A stretch of DNA of 16,983 nt, taken from contig JAFTMM010000098.1 in NCBI GenBank assembly GCA_017452405.1, forward strand, positions 1-16,983, given 5' to 3'. Shown here piece by piece: positions 1-7,075 of this stretch. This DNA comes from Clostridia bacterium. GTDB taxonomy: Bacteria; Bacillota; Clostridia; Christensenellales; Pumilibacteraceae. The position numbers and the translations under genes are program-made. Each line of letters begins with the position of its first letter. Positions within the stretch are counted from its first letter, which is position 1. The notes under the pieces were generated by a model. That model made no database searches and was not told where the DNA came from. It was given only the letters and a program-made list of their open reading frames with translations.

Positions 1-7
1 AAAATTT

Positions 8-325
8 TTAAAACAATATAGTTTCGGGTATTGGAAACACTAAAGCAACGCAAATTATAAGCGCAGTATGTAATATTATACCTAAAATATTTATTGCTCT
101 GAAATACCAGTGTTCGCTTTTTGTTTTGTGGCGGAAAATAAGCATGGCGACAAATCCACCGTAGGCACCGCCAATGATCGACATCAAAAGAAGAGCCTTT
201 TCAGGTATTCGCCACGAGTTGTTTTGTGCTTTTACCTTATCAGCCCAATACGAACACAAGGTAATCAAAGAAAGCAAAACCAAATAACCGCCATAAACTG
301 CTAGTATCAAAGTTTTTAAACTCAT
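8..325 (-). CDS. DUF1294 family small membrane protein
   Basis: A 105-residue hydrophobic protein of unknown function. It has a membrane segment at about residues 5-25, a polar stretch with the family pattern R-I-P-E (39-42), a glycine-rich second segment with I-G-G-x-x-G (about 50-62), the conserved H-K-T (66-68) and a last membrane segment at about 78-100. This order (first helix, RIPE, GG-rich helix, HKT, last helix) is typical of DUF1294, for which I know no established biochemical role. The ATG at 325 is preceded by GAGG at 5 bases distance. The gene begins 10 bases after the cysK stop codon, so the two are almost certainly cotranscribed, though nothing else links it to cysteine metabolism. 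Its stop lies just inside the left window edge, so a terminator cannot be judged. Confidence 0.85.
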   Translation of the reverse strand: MSLKTLILAVYGGYLVLLSLITLCSYWADKVKAQNNSWRIPEKALLLMSIIGGAYGGFVAMLIFRHKTKSEHWYFRAINILGIILHTALIICVALVFPIPETILF

Positions 326-335
326 ATTAACCTCA

Positions 336-1268
336 CTAATTCACAAAACCTGAAGTAGATAAATATCTCTCACCAGTATCGGGAAGAAGTGCGACTATCG
401 TCTTACCCGCACTTTCGGGACGTTTTGCGAGCTCTATTGCCGTCCAAGCCGAAGCGCCCGAAGAAATGCCGACGAGAATTCCTGCGGTTTTACCAAGAAG
501 TTTAACTGCCGAATACGCATCCTCCGTAGTAACCGTAACCACTTCGTCATAAATTTTACTATTCAAAACTTCAGGAACGAAGCCTGCTCCTATACCCTGA
601 ATTTTATGCGAACCTGCTTTACCCTTGGATAATACCGGACTATCTGCGGGTTCAACGGCAATTACTTTTATATCGGATTTTTTTGATTTAAGATACTCTC
701 CGACTCCGGTTATCGTACCACCCGTTCCTACGCCGGCGACGAAAATATCCACCTCCCCGTCCGTATCTTCAAAAATTTCGGGACCGGTGGTTTTAAAATG
801 CGCCCTAGGATTTTCGGTATTTACAAACTGTCCGGGAATGAAACTATTCGGGATTTGAAGCGCAAGTTCTTCAGCTTTCGCGATTGCGCCTTTCATACCA
901 AATCTTCCGTCGGTAAGCACAATTTCCGCGCCGTAAGCTTTCATGAGCAGACGTCTTTCAACGGACATAGTTTCGGGCATAACGATAATCGCACGATAAC
1001 CTCTTACCGTAGCAACGGAGGCAAGACCGATTCCCGTATTTCCACTCGTCGGTTCAATAATAACCGAGCCTTTTTGAAGTTTTCCGTTTCTTTCGGCTTC
1101 ATCAATCATAGCTTTTGCAACTCTGTCCTTTACAGAGCCTGCAGGATTAAAATACTCGAGCTTTACGAGAAGCCTTGCCTTTAATCCCAACTTCTCCTCC
1201 ACTCTACTTAAACGCAAAAGCGGAGTTTTTCCAATTAATTGATCCACCGATGAATATATATTTGCCAT
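336..1268 (-). CDS. cysK: Cysteine synthase (O-acetylserine sulfhydrylase)
   Basis: A PLP-dependent fold-type II enzyme that makes L-cysteine from O-acetylserine and sulfide in the cytoplasm. The PLP-binding lysine is K47 in the motif N-P-A-G-S-V-K-D-R. The substrate/asparagine loop T-S-G-N-T-G is at 74-79, the phosphate-binding loop G-T-G-G-T at about 181-186, and a C-terminal G-I-S-S-G-A-S carries the serine that contacts the pyridine nitrogen. At 310 residues it has the usual CysK length. I chose the ATG at 1268 because GAGG lies 8 bases upstream; an in-frame TTG at 1274 would sit only 2 bases from that site. A consensus promoter with an inverted repeat lies just upstream (1289-1317), which suggests repression linked to sulfur or iron-sulfur status, but the regulator is not known. 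CysM is the main alternative; the overall pattern favours CysK. Confidence 0.95.
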   Translation of the reverse strand: MANIYSSVDQLIGKTPLLRLSRVEEKLGLKARLLVKLEYFNPAGSVKDRVAKAMIDEAERNGKLQKGSVIIEPTSGNTGIGLASVATVRGYRAIIVMPETMSVERRLLMKAYGAEIVLTDGRFGMKGAIAKAEELALQIPNSFIPGQFVNTENPRAHFKTTGPEIFEDTDGEVDIFVAGVGTGGTITGVGEYLKSKKSDIKVIAVEPADSPVLSKGKAGSHKIQGIGAGFVPEVLNSKIYDEVVTVTTEDAYSAVKLLGKTAGILVGISSGASAWTAIELAKRPESAGKTIVALLPDTGERYLSTSGFVN

Positions 1269-1288
1269 GTTCAATACCTCGTTTCAAA

Positions 1289-1317
1289 ATTATAGTACAG
1301 ATTGTGGTACTTGTCAA
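1289..1317 (-). promoter_or_regulatory. cysK promoter with overlapping inverted repeat
   Basis: On the minus strand TTGACA (1317-1312) and TATAAT (1294-1289) are separated by exactly 17 bases, a full match to the housekeeping sigma consensus. An inverted repeat AGTAC-N8-GTACT occupies 1294-1311, filling the spacer and touching the -10 box, which is a typical repressor operator position. The cysK start codon lies about 20 bases beyond the -10 box. Confidence 0.85.
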
Positions 1318-1441
1318 TAGTTTAACCAAAATCCCTCTTTTGCAAGCCTAAAAAGATATAAATATATGCGTAATTGTTATATAAATCGTAGTTTATATTA
1401 CAAAATATCGAAAATTTATAAATAATTATCTTTTATTGTTG

Positions 1442-1470
1442 TTGATTAAATATGCCATTTGTTATATAAT
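1442..1470 (+). promoter_or_regulatory. guaA promoter
   Basis: TTGATT (1442-1447) and TATAAT (1465-1470) are separated by 17 bases. The predicted transcript would start near 1477, giving a leader of about 27 bases that holds only the ribosome site AAAGGAG (1491-1497). A purine riboswitch does not fit in that space. Confidence 0.75.
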
Positions 1471-1503
1471 AACAGTATAAATTTCGAATCAAAGGAGTTA
1501 ACT

Positions 1504-2484
1504 ATGGATACGAACAAAAGACCGGACGATATGCAACGTATCACAACTTCCGAGCTTGCGCAAAAGTTTATTGACGAGCAGGTTAAAGACGTACGCGCGC
1601 AGGTTGGAGATAAAAAGGTACTTCTTGCTCTTTCCGGAGGCGTAGACAGTTCCGTCGTTGCGGCGCTTCTCATTAAAGCAATAGGCAAACACCTCGTTTG
1701 CGTTCACGTAAACCACGGCTTAATGAGAAAGGGCGAAAGCGAACAAGTCGTTGAAATTTTCCGCGATCAACTTGACGCAAATCTTGTTTATATCGACGCA
1801 ACAGACCGTTTCCTTGATAAGCTTGTTGGCGTAGAAGATCCCGAAACGAAGAGAAAAATTATCGGCGGAGAATTCATTCGCGTATTCGAAGAGAAAGCGC
1901 GTAAACTTGAAGGCATTGAATTCCTCGCTCAGGGTACTATTTATCCCGACATTATCGAAAGCGACGGCGTTAAAGCGCACCACAACGTTGGTGGTCTGCC
2001 CGAAGATATGAAGTTCGATCTCGTAGAACCTATTAAACTTTTATACAAAGACGAAGTACGCGTAGTCGGCAGAGAGCTCGGTCTTCCCGCAGATATGGTT
2101 GACCGTCAGCCCTTCCCCGGCCCCGGTCTCGGCGTTCGTTGCCTCGGTGAAATCAAGCGTGATCGTCTTAAAGCGCTTCGTGACTCCGACGCTATTCTTC
2201 GTGAAGAATTTGCGGTTGCCGGTCTAGACAAGACGGTATGGCAGTACTTTACCGTCGTTCCCGACTTCCGTTCCACCGGCGTTAGAAACGGTAAACGCGT
2301 GTTCGATTGGCCTGTTATTATTCGCGCAGTAAATACCGTTGACGCTATGAGCGCTACCGTTCCCGACATCGAATGGACAGTTCTCAAGAAAATTGCGAGC
2401 AGAATACTTGCTGAAGTAGACGGTGTATGCAGAGTTCTTTACGACCTCAGCCCTAAAGCTCCTGCAACTATCGAGTGGGAATAA
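1504..2484 (+). CDS. guaA: GMP synthase, ATP-pyrophosphatase subunit without glutaminase domain
   Basis: Converts XMP to GMP by adenylating XMP and aminating it. The ATP-pyrophosphatase P-loop S-G-G-V-D-S is at 44-49. It is followed by the lid region, the motif A-Q-G-T-I-Y-P-D-I-I-E-S, the H-H-N-V-G-G-L-P loop, the XMP-binding F-P-G-P-G-L-G-V-R block and the C-terminal dimerisation domain ending A-T-I-E-W-E. The protein has 326 residues, against about 510-525 for the usual fused enzyme, because the N-terminal class I glutamine amidotransferase domain is absent. AAAGGAG at 1491-1497 with 6 bases spacing fixes the ATG at 1504, and the promoter just upstream leaves no room for a missing domain. 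The form resembles the archaeal two-subunit enzyme; a separate glutaminase or free ammonia must supply nitrogen. The symbol follows the bacterial family. Confidence 0.93.
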   Translation: MDTNKRPDDMQRITTSELAQKFIDEQVKDVRAQVGDKKVLLALSGGVDSSVVAALLIKAIGKHLVCVHVNHGLMRKGESEQVVEIFRDQLDANLVYIDATDRFLDKLVGVEDPETKRKIIGGEFIRVFEEKARKLEGIEFLAQGTIYPDIIESDGVKAHHNVGGLPEDMKFDLVEPIKLLYKDEVRVVGRELGLPADMVDRQPFPGPGLGVRCLGEIKRDRLKALRDSDAILREEFAVAGLDKTVWQYFTVVPDFRSTGVRNGKRVFDWPVIIRAVNTVDAMSATVPDIEWTVLKKIASRILAEVDGVCRVLYDLSPKAPATIEWE

Positions 2485-2511
2485 ACTTATCAAACTTCTT
2501 CTAAATATAAT

Positions 2512-2553
2512 AAACCCTTAGTCAATAAATACGTGACTAAGGGTTTTTCTTTA
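2512..2553 (+). terminator. Intrinsic terminator after guaA, probably bidirectional
   Basis: Perfect 13-bp stem: AAACCCTTAGTCA (2512-2524) pairs with TGACTAAGGGTTT (2534-2546) around a 9-base loop, followed by TTTTTCTTT. It also lies just beyond the end of the convergent minus-strand cluster (eamA stop at 2569). On that strand the stem is followed by the moderately T-rich ATTATATTT, so it may end both transcripts. Confidence 0.93.
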
Positions 2554-2568
2554 ATGAGTAACCGGATT

Positions 2569-3465
2569 CTATTGGACGTTGCCGTCCTCTTTAATTGGTA
2601 TTTTTTCGCGCGATCGTCTATTTCCAATTATTTCCGCATAAACAGCTCCGCCCAGAACGAGTATTGCGCCAACTATCTGTAAAGGTGTCATTATCTCGCT
2701 TAATAATATAACTGAGCATACTACTGAAATTAACGGTTCTACGTATCCGCAAATAGCAACTGTTTGCGACGGTAATTTGCCGATGGAAGAGAAATAAAGA
2801 TAACATCCAACTCCGGTATTTAAAATACCTAAAAACAGTATGGGAACAATGCTGGTTGCTGTTAAATTAATCGAAAAGCCCTGTTTAAACCCGACGAACA
2901 ACGCCACGAGGACAAATGCAATTAGAAGCTGTAGTGTGGAATTTTTCAAGCCTACGATGCTTTTCGCCTTTTTGTTAAAAATCACCATCATGGAATAAGT
3001 TATGGCAGACATTATTCCACAAAAAACTCCGAAAAAATCCCCGTTGGCAATAACTATATTACCATTTATCAAAAAAATCCCTATTATTACAGCAACGAAT
3101 CCAAGAACTTTAAGCCAAACAAATTTTTCTTTAAACAACCACGGAGACAGGGCTATAACTATTACAGGACCGCCGTAATAAGTAAGTGTTGCAAGACTAA
3201 CGCCTATTCTATCATACGCTTCGTACAAGAACATCCAGCTTGCGCCCATTGAAATTCCCGAAATAAGTAAACAAAAGAAATCCTTTTTATTGGTTATGCC
3301 TGTTCTATCTTTTGAAAATAAATAAACGACGAGCAGGAAAATTCCGCCTATCATAGCACGCATGAATACTATCTCATAGCTATTCATGTCTATGTATCGC
3401 GCAACAATACCGTTAAATCCGAATATTAATACCGAAAAAACGTATTTAAAGTAAGATAATGCCAT
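2569..3465 (-). CDS. EamA/DMT-superfamily transporter
   Basis: An integral membrane protein of about 298 residues with roughly ten hydrophobic helices arranged as two five-helix EamA repeats, the standard drug/metabolite transporter layout. In repeat 1 the helix carrying F-M-R-A-M-I-G-G is typical, and repeat 2 carries the matching L-N-T-G-V-G-C-Y-L-Y-F pattern. The C-terminus is short, charged and cytoplasmic. Substrate cannot be told from sequence; family members export amino acids, nucleosides or other small metabolites. The start is uncertain: ATG at 3465 or TTG at 3477, neither with a clear ribosome site. The gene starts about 25 bases after the rng stop with no terminator between, so it is probably read as the last gene of the cluster. 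Confidence 0.88.
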   Translation of the reverse strand: MALSYFKYVFSVLIFGFNGIVARYIDMNSYEIVFMRAMIGGIFLLVVYLFSKDRTGITNKKDFFCLLISGISMGASWMFLYEAYDRIGVSLATLTYYGGPVIVIALSPWLFKEKFVWLKVLGFVAVIIGIFLINGNIVIANGDFFGVFCGIMSAITYSMMVIFNKKAKSIVGLKNSTLQLLIAFVLVALFVGFKQGFSINLTATSIVPILFLGILNTGVGCYLYFSSIGKLPSQTVAICGYVEPLISVVCSVILLSEIMTPLQIVGAILVLGGAVYAEIIGNRRSREKIPIKEDGNVQ

Positions 3466-3490
3466 ACTAAAAACCAAGACGGGCTTATGC

Positions 3491-4099
3491 TTACGTCAAC
3501 AACTCGGCGCCATACGGAACGCCACCCATACCGGAAAGAACTTTGTAATTACCAAAATCCAAACTGTCGTCGGGTACGACGTATATTCTTTTGTGCGACC
3601 ATACTCCCGAACACTCTTTTGCAAAAGCGTTGTCATCAATTAAGTGCCTAGCAAGCGTTGGATGCGCAAAGATCAAAGCCATAGACACGTTATGGTTCAT
3701 AAACAAGCCTTTAAGCCTATATTTAATAGCGCGTGAAACGTAAGCGTCAAGAAGCAAGTATCCCGTTCCGCCACAATAAGGACAAATATTCTGGCTGACT
3801 GAGCCAAGCTCCTGCCCTACCTTTTTTCGTGTAATTTCCACAAGTCCCAAGCCGGACATATCAAGCACTCTCGTCTTAACCCTATCAAAGAACAGTTCGT
3901 TCTTCAAAGCCTCGACGACGCTGACTTTGTGATCCTCGTCCATCATATCGATAAAATCTACGACGATTATACCGCCTATGTTTCTGAGTCTGAGCTGACG
4001 CGCAATTTCGCTTACCGCTTCAAGATTAGTCTTATAAACCGTATCTTCTCGATTGTCTTTGCCTAAGAATTTGCCCGTATTTACGTCAATTGCCGTCAA
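3491..4099 (-). CDS. RNase E/G C-terminal fragment (catalytic core and zinc link)
   Basis: This 202-residue frame can open at a TTG 13 bases after the stop. It keeps catalytic D5 and N7 (I-D-V-N), D48 in V-V-D-F-I-D-M, the zinc-link C-P-Y-C (106-109) and the small dimerisation domain. Spacing from the first to the second catalytic aspartate is 43 residues, the same as in E. coli RNase E. An AGAGG lies only 2 bases before the TTG, too close for efficient initiation, so separate expression is doubtful. It is listed so that both halves are on record. Confidence 0.55.
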   Translation of the reverse strand: MTAIDVNTGKFLGKDNREDTVYKTNLEAVSEIARQLRLRNIGGIIVVDFIDMMDEDHKVSVVEALKNELFFDRVKTRVLDMSGLGLVEITRKKVGQELGSVSQNICPYCGGTGYLLLDAYVSRAIKYRLKGLFMNHNVSMALIFAHPTLARHLIDDNAFAKECSGVWSHKRIYVVPDDSLDFGNYKVLSGMGGVPYGAELLT

Positions 4100-4111
4100 T
4101 GCCTCTGTCTT

Positions 4112-5002
4112 TTAGATAACAAGGAAACCGCCCGACTCAAGTTCAACTCGCGGACTGTGAATTTCCGTAATATCGTTACCTATACCGAAATAATCGTAAA
4201 TATCTTCTTCACGGTCATAGTAATCCACGTTACCTTTAAAATATGGGCAGAACAGATCAATCATTTGCCGTATATCTTCGGTCATCTGCTCGTTGTTGCA
4301 AATTACCGCTTCTACCTTGTCCGAAAGCATATCCCTTATCGTGCGATAAAGTATATTTCCCTCGTTGTGTATAAGAGCAACGCCGTCCGTTCTATCCCAT
4401 TTTTGCTGTATTCTTTCGCCTGCTTTAATCAGGAATTTGGCTTCCTGAATAATTTCTTCGTCAGAAGCCGTCAGACAATTAGTACGCGCAATAAAACCAC
4501 GCCCTTTGGGCGCTAGTGAAGAAAGGAGATCGGTAAGACGAGCGCGCAAAGGTTCACTTGTAATCTTGCCCGACACTCCTATAAAATCAAGATTATATAA
4601 ATATACTACGTAATGACCGGGAATGGAAATATTGGAAGAAAGCTTCGGACCTTTTAAGTCCGTTCCTTCCTTAATTGCCTGAACCATAACGTAATCACCC
4701 TCTCTTGCCAAAATGTCCTTGGGCATTTGCTCGTCGGCAAGTTCGGTTTTGCTTTCAAGTGATTCGCTTATATGCCAAAAGCCCGTACGGCTCTCTCCGA
4801 TATCTACGAAGGCGCTTTGAAGACCGTCCACGACGTTCATCACTCTGCCTCTGTAAATATTCCCCGAAGTTTGCCGTTCGGCTAACGATTCGCTATAAAG
4901 TTCGGACAGTCTACCGTTCTCTATCAATCCGACGGTCGTATAGGACGATTCACTGTCAACCAAGATTACGTTTTTCTTTTGCTCACTATACACGTTAATC
5001 AC
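4112..5002 (-). CDS. RNase E/G N-terminal fragment (S1 and 5'-sensor regions)
   Basis: This is the 296-residue product expected if translation ends at the UAA. It contains the first RNase H-like strand segment, an S1 RNA-binding domain (about residues 45-130, beginning G-N-I-Y-R-G-R-V), the 5'-sensor region (about 130-215) and the remaining RNase H-like part. It ends inside the DNase I-like domain at S-G-G-F-L-V-I, before any catalytic residue. It could bind RNA but should not cut it. Confidence 0.7.
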   Translation of the reverse strand: MINVYSEQKKNVILVDSESSYTTVGLIENGRLSELYSESLAERQTSGNIYRGRVMNVVDGLQSAFVDIGESRTGFWHISESLESKTELADEQMPKDILAREGDYVMVQAIKEGTDLKGPKLSSNISIPGHYVVYLYNLDFIGVSGKITSEPLRARLTDLLSSLAPKGRGFIARTNCLTASDEEIIQEAKFLIKAGERIQQKWDRTDGVALIHNEGNILYRTIRDMLSDKVEAVICNNEQMTEDIRQMIDLFCPYFKGNVDYYDREEDIYDYFGIGNDITEIHSPRVELESGGFLVI

Positions 5003-5034
5003 TAACTGAAAATATTAATTCCGTCGTTATTATA

Positions 5035-5910
5035 TCATATCAAAAGAGGTTTTGCAAGAGAAATCGCAGTAGAGTAAACGTCAAAATCTACTATTCTATC
5101 CGAAAGTTCGGTTTCCGTAATGGTTGCAACCACTTGCATATCATCATTTACCAGCAAAAACCTCGTATAATAATCAGGTCGAAGCATCTTATAAAGTTGA
5201 AGAATACTAGAGTCTTGTTTGACCATTAAATCTCTTACTTGCAGACCTTTTGACAATCTCTTAGAAGAATTAGTCACAGAATACAACCTCTCATACCCCA
5301 CGTTTTTGTTTGGCAAAACTATGGAAGAAATAATAAACACACAAATAGTTGCATAGGTAAAGTTCATTCCTAAAATTATAAGAATGATGCAGGTTATTAC
5401 CGAAATTACGCCGAATACTGCAGATACGATTCTTACCACTCTGTACGCATTTGATTGAGTTAATTTCAATGATAAGATACCGTGAAGCACCCTACCACCG
5501 TCAAGCGGAAATATAGGGATCAAGTTTATTACGGCAGTAAAGAGCGACGAATTTGCAATGACGTACGTTGCCGAGTAGGTTGATGGGAAAAGCCACCACA
5601 CACCCACCAGAACTATCCAAAGAAAAAGATTAATTAGAGGTCCGGCTATCGCAATTTTGACCTCATCTTTGGGGAGTAGGAATTCAAAATCACCATCAAT
5701 AGCAATACCGTACGGCATAATTTTAATCTTCTTCATTCTGTAACCTAACCGTTCCGAAACCAGCACGTGGGCAAATTCGTGTAGCATTAGAACCACTACG
5801 TACGATAATAGTTCTAAGCCGTAACCTAATAGAAACACACCCACTATCGCAACGAAAGTAAAAGGCGATATCGTTATTATATTAACGCGATTTCTCACTT
5901 TCTTTCCCAC
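5035..5910 (-). CDS. SpoIVFB-like M50 intramembrane metalloprotease with CBS-like tail
   Basis: A site-2-type zinc protease of the membrane. The zinc motif H-E-F-A-H is at 44-48 in a transmembrane helix, and the third ligand is D137 in N-L-I-P-I-F-P-L-D-G-G-R. From family knowledge these positions coincide almost exactly with Bacillus subtilis SpoIVFB (H43, E44, H47, D137), which cleaves pro-sigma-K during sporulation. About five or six helices span 15-200, followed by a single CBS-like domain (about 222-285), as in SpoIVFB. Length is 291 residues, close to the family's 288. The GTG at 5910 has no ribosome site; GTG at 5898 is an alternative. It follows minE by 28 bases. No spoIVFA is adjacent, so its inhibitor, if any, lies elsewhere. 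Substrate is inferred, not shown. Confidence 0.88.
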   Translation of the reverse strand: MGKKVRNRVNIITISPFTFVAIVGVFLLGYGLELLSYVVVLMLHEFAHVLVSERLGYRMKKIKIMPYGIAIDGDFEFLLPKDEVKIAIAGPLINLFLWIVLVGVWWLFPSTYSATYVIANSSLFTAVINLIPIFPLDGGRVLHGILSLKLTQSNAYRVVRIVSAVFGVISVITCIILIILGMNFTYATICVFIISSIVLPNKNVGYERLYSVTNSSKRLSKGLQVRDLMVKQDSSILQLYKMLRPDYYTRFLLVNDDMQVVATITETELSDRIVDFDVYSTAISLAKPLLI

Positions 5911-5938
5911 GTAAATAGTTATGCGAAAACGCTTGAGT

Positions 5939-6175
5939 TTATTCTCTTATAACTTCTCCGTTTTCGTATATTTCATCAGCAGAGAAAGCTATGCGAAAAT
6001 TCACGTCACCCTCTTCATCAATGTCCGCAAAAACGGATAAGTCACCGTCAATCTCCATATATTCGGTGAGAACCGCAGTTAAATCGCTTTTTAGCGACTC
6101 GATTATTGAATTCAACGAGCCTACTTTTGAAGAAAACAAGTATTTTTTCAGGTTGTCCGATACGTTATTTCTCAT
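5939..6175 (-). CDS. minE: MinE-like cell division topological specificity factor
   Basis: A 78-residue protein. The C-terminal half (about 28-70: L-K-S-D-L, E-Y-M-E-I-D, then alternating strands ending F-S-A-D-E-I) fits the MinE topological specificity domain, which forms the dimer and places the division site. The N-terminal part is short and divergent: I do not see the usual MinD-contact helix with its R-L-x-x-x-x-x-x-x-R pattern. The ATG overlaps the minD TGA in the sequence ATGA (4-base overlap), which supports translational coupling and hence the identification as MinD's partner. Alternative: an unrelated small protein that merely follows minD; the domain match and position make MinE more likely. 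Confidence 0.8.
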   Translation of the reverse strand: MRNNVSDNLKKYLFSSKVGSLNSIIESLKSDLTAVLTEYMEIDGDLSVFADIDEEGDVNFRIAFSADEIYENGEVIRE

Positions 6176-6960
6176 AATTTTCTTTTGATACTCCTTCTGA
6201 TTTTACCAAACAAACCTCTGTATTTTTTAGTTAAGTCGTAAATTTCCGGCGTACCCGATCTTATTCCACGCGCCAGCGCAAGACAAGCCGTATACCCTTC
6301 GGTTATCCCCGAATTAAAGGAATTACTTAATAAATTCATTTCGTCTTCATCGGGTATCATTCCGAATACTTCCACGCCCGTCAATCTTTCTACGTCCGTT
6401 CGCGTAAGCATTTCCCCAGATAGTACGAGATCTCCTCTCACCCTGTTAACTACGGTAAATATGCGGTTTATTCCGCTTTTTTTAAGCAAGCTCATTACCG
6501 TTTCTGCATCACGCACCGAACTTATATGAGGGGTGGTAACCACTACGGCTTCGTCACAAGAAGCTACTGCTCTTTTAAATCCAGCCTCTATGCCTGCCGG
6601 ACAATCAACGAGTACGTAGTCGTAGCTTTGGGCAAGCCTTAGCACTATTTCTTTGACGTTCTGCCCGTTTATCATAGCTCTGTCATAGCTATGAGCTGAG
6701 GGCATAATGAACATACCGGGTTGCTCTACGTCCTCTATCAATGCCTGCCTTATTCTGCACCGCCCTTCGATAACGTCTACGAGATCGAACACTATTCGCG
6801 TGTCGATACCGAGTACGACGTCGAGATTATTGAGCCCGATATCCGCATCTATAACAGCCACTCGTTCTCCGAGAGACGCAAGGCATCTGCCGAGATTTGC
6901 GGTTATGGTCGTTTTGCCAACACCGCCCTTTCCGCTTGTAATTACGATAGTTCGTGCCAT
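6172..6960 (-). CDS. minD: Septum site-determining ATPase MinD
   Basis: A membrane-cycling ParA-type ATPase that controls division-site placement. Starting at the ATG at 6960 gives 262 residues opening M-A-R-T-I-V-I-T-S-G-K-G-G-V-G-K-T. It has the deviant Walker A with signature lysine K11 and K16, the switch I region D-A-D-I-G-L-N-N-L-D, Walker B/switch II D-C-P-A-G-I-E, and a strongly cationic amphipathic C-terminal helix (about 243-262) fitting the membrane-targeting sequence. The frame stays open up to a GTG at 7059, but those 33 residues are outside the family and would be read through the hairpin at 7042-7063, so the short start is preferred although it lacks a clear ribosome site. minE follows with an ATGA overlap. 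No minC is present beside it. Confidence 0.95.
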   Translation of the reverse strand: MARTIVITSGKGGVGKTTITANLGRCLASLGERVAVIDADIGLNNLDVVLGIDTRIVFDLVDVIEGRCRIRQALIEDVEQPGMFIMPSAHSYDRAMINGQNVKEIVLRLAQSYDYVLVDCPAGIEAGFKRAVASCDEAVVVTTPHISSVRDAETVMSLLKKSGINRIFTVVNRVRGDLVLSGEMLTRTDVERLTGVEVFGMIPDEDEMNLLSNSFNSGITEGYTACLALARGIRSGTPEIYDLTKKYRGLFGKIRRSIKRKL

Positions 6961-6994
6961 AGCAAAAACAATATTACCATTTACGAACGCTAAA

Positions 6995-7024
6995 AGTATC
7001 GGACAATTTGTAATAATATCGCAA
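6995..7024 (-). promoter_or_regulatory. Possible weak minD promoter
   Basis: Between the mreB terminator and the minD ATG, the minus strand holds TTGCGA (7024-7019), 18 bases, then GATACT (7000-6995). Both are partial matches. A perfect TTGACA at 7034-7029 overlaps the terminator's T-run but has no good -10 at the right distance. This would give minD-minE-spoIVFB their own transcript. Evidence is sequence pattern only. Confidence 0.35.
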
Positions 7025-7032
7025 AGAGTGTC

Positions 7033-7063
7033 AAAAGAAAAACGCGCAGATTGCTCCACGCGT
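7033..7063 (-). terminator. Intrinsic terminator or attenuator between mreB-like gene and minD
   Basis: On the minus strand ACGCGTGGA (7063-7055) pairs with TCTGCGCGT (7050-7042), 9 bp including two G-U pairs, around a GCAA tetraloop. The run TTTTCTTTT follows (the stem's last T through 7033). It begins 13 bases after the mreB-like stop codon. This is the classic form of a rho-independent terminator and would end or thin the ppx-maf-mreB transcript before minD. Confidence 0.7.
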
Positions 7064-7075
7064 CAGTAGCCTATT

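Larger units (their letters stand above)
3491..5002 (-). pseudogene. rng: RNase E/G family ribonuclease interrupted by an in-frame UAA
   Basis: Together the reading frame spans 503 codons, the usual length of RNase G, but codon 297 (4114-4112) is TAA. The frame is identical before and after, and the flanking residues restore the family motif if the codon were an acidic residue: I-[stop]-K-T-E-A-L-T-A-I-D-V-N-T-G. GAA to TAA is one base change. The enzyme is a single-strand endoribonuclease for rRNA and mRNA processing. It starts with GTG at 5002, 32 bases after the spoIVFB-like stop, with no clear ribosome site. The stop precedes both catalytic aspartates (positions 306 and 349 of the restored frame, matching E. 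coli RNase E D303 and D346) and the zinc-link cysteines (407, 410). It may be a true nonsense mutation, a strain polymorphism, an assembly error or, less likely, a recoded site. Confidence 0.85.

Noticed and set aside
1318..1441. A riboswitch or small RNA in the cysK-guaA divergent spacer
   Set aside because: The stretch is AT-rich without a stable stem or terminator, and both promoters leave leaders too short for a riboswitch.
1459..1503. A longer GuaA starting at TTG 1459
   Set aside because: The codons would overlap the -10 box, and AAAGGAG directs initiation to the ATG at 1504.
4112..4114. An alternative genetic code reading UAA as an amino acid, to explain the rng stop
   Set aside because: guaA, maf's neighbour ppx, minE, pdaB and both TSUP genes end in UAA at their expected family lengths, so UAA is an ordinary stop here.
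6961..7059. An N-terminal extension of MinD from a GTG at 7059
   Set aside because: The MinD family begins at M-x-R-x-I-V; the extension has no homology I recognise and its first codons lie in a terminator hairpin.
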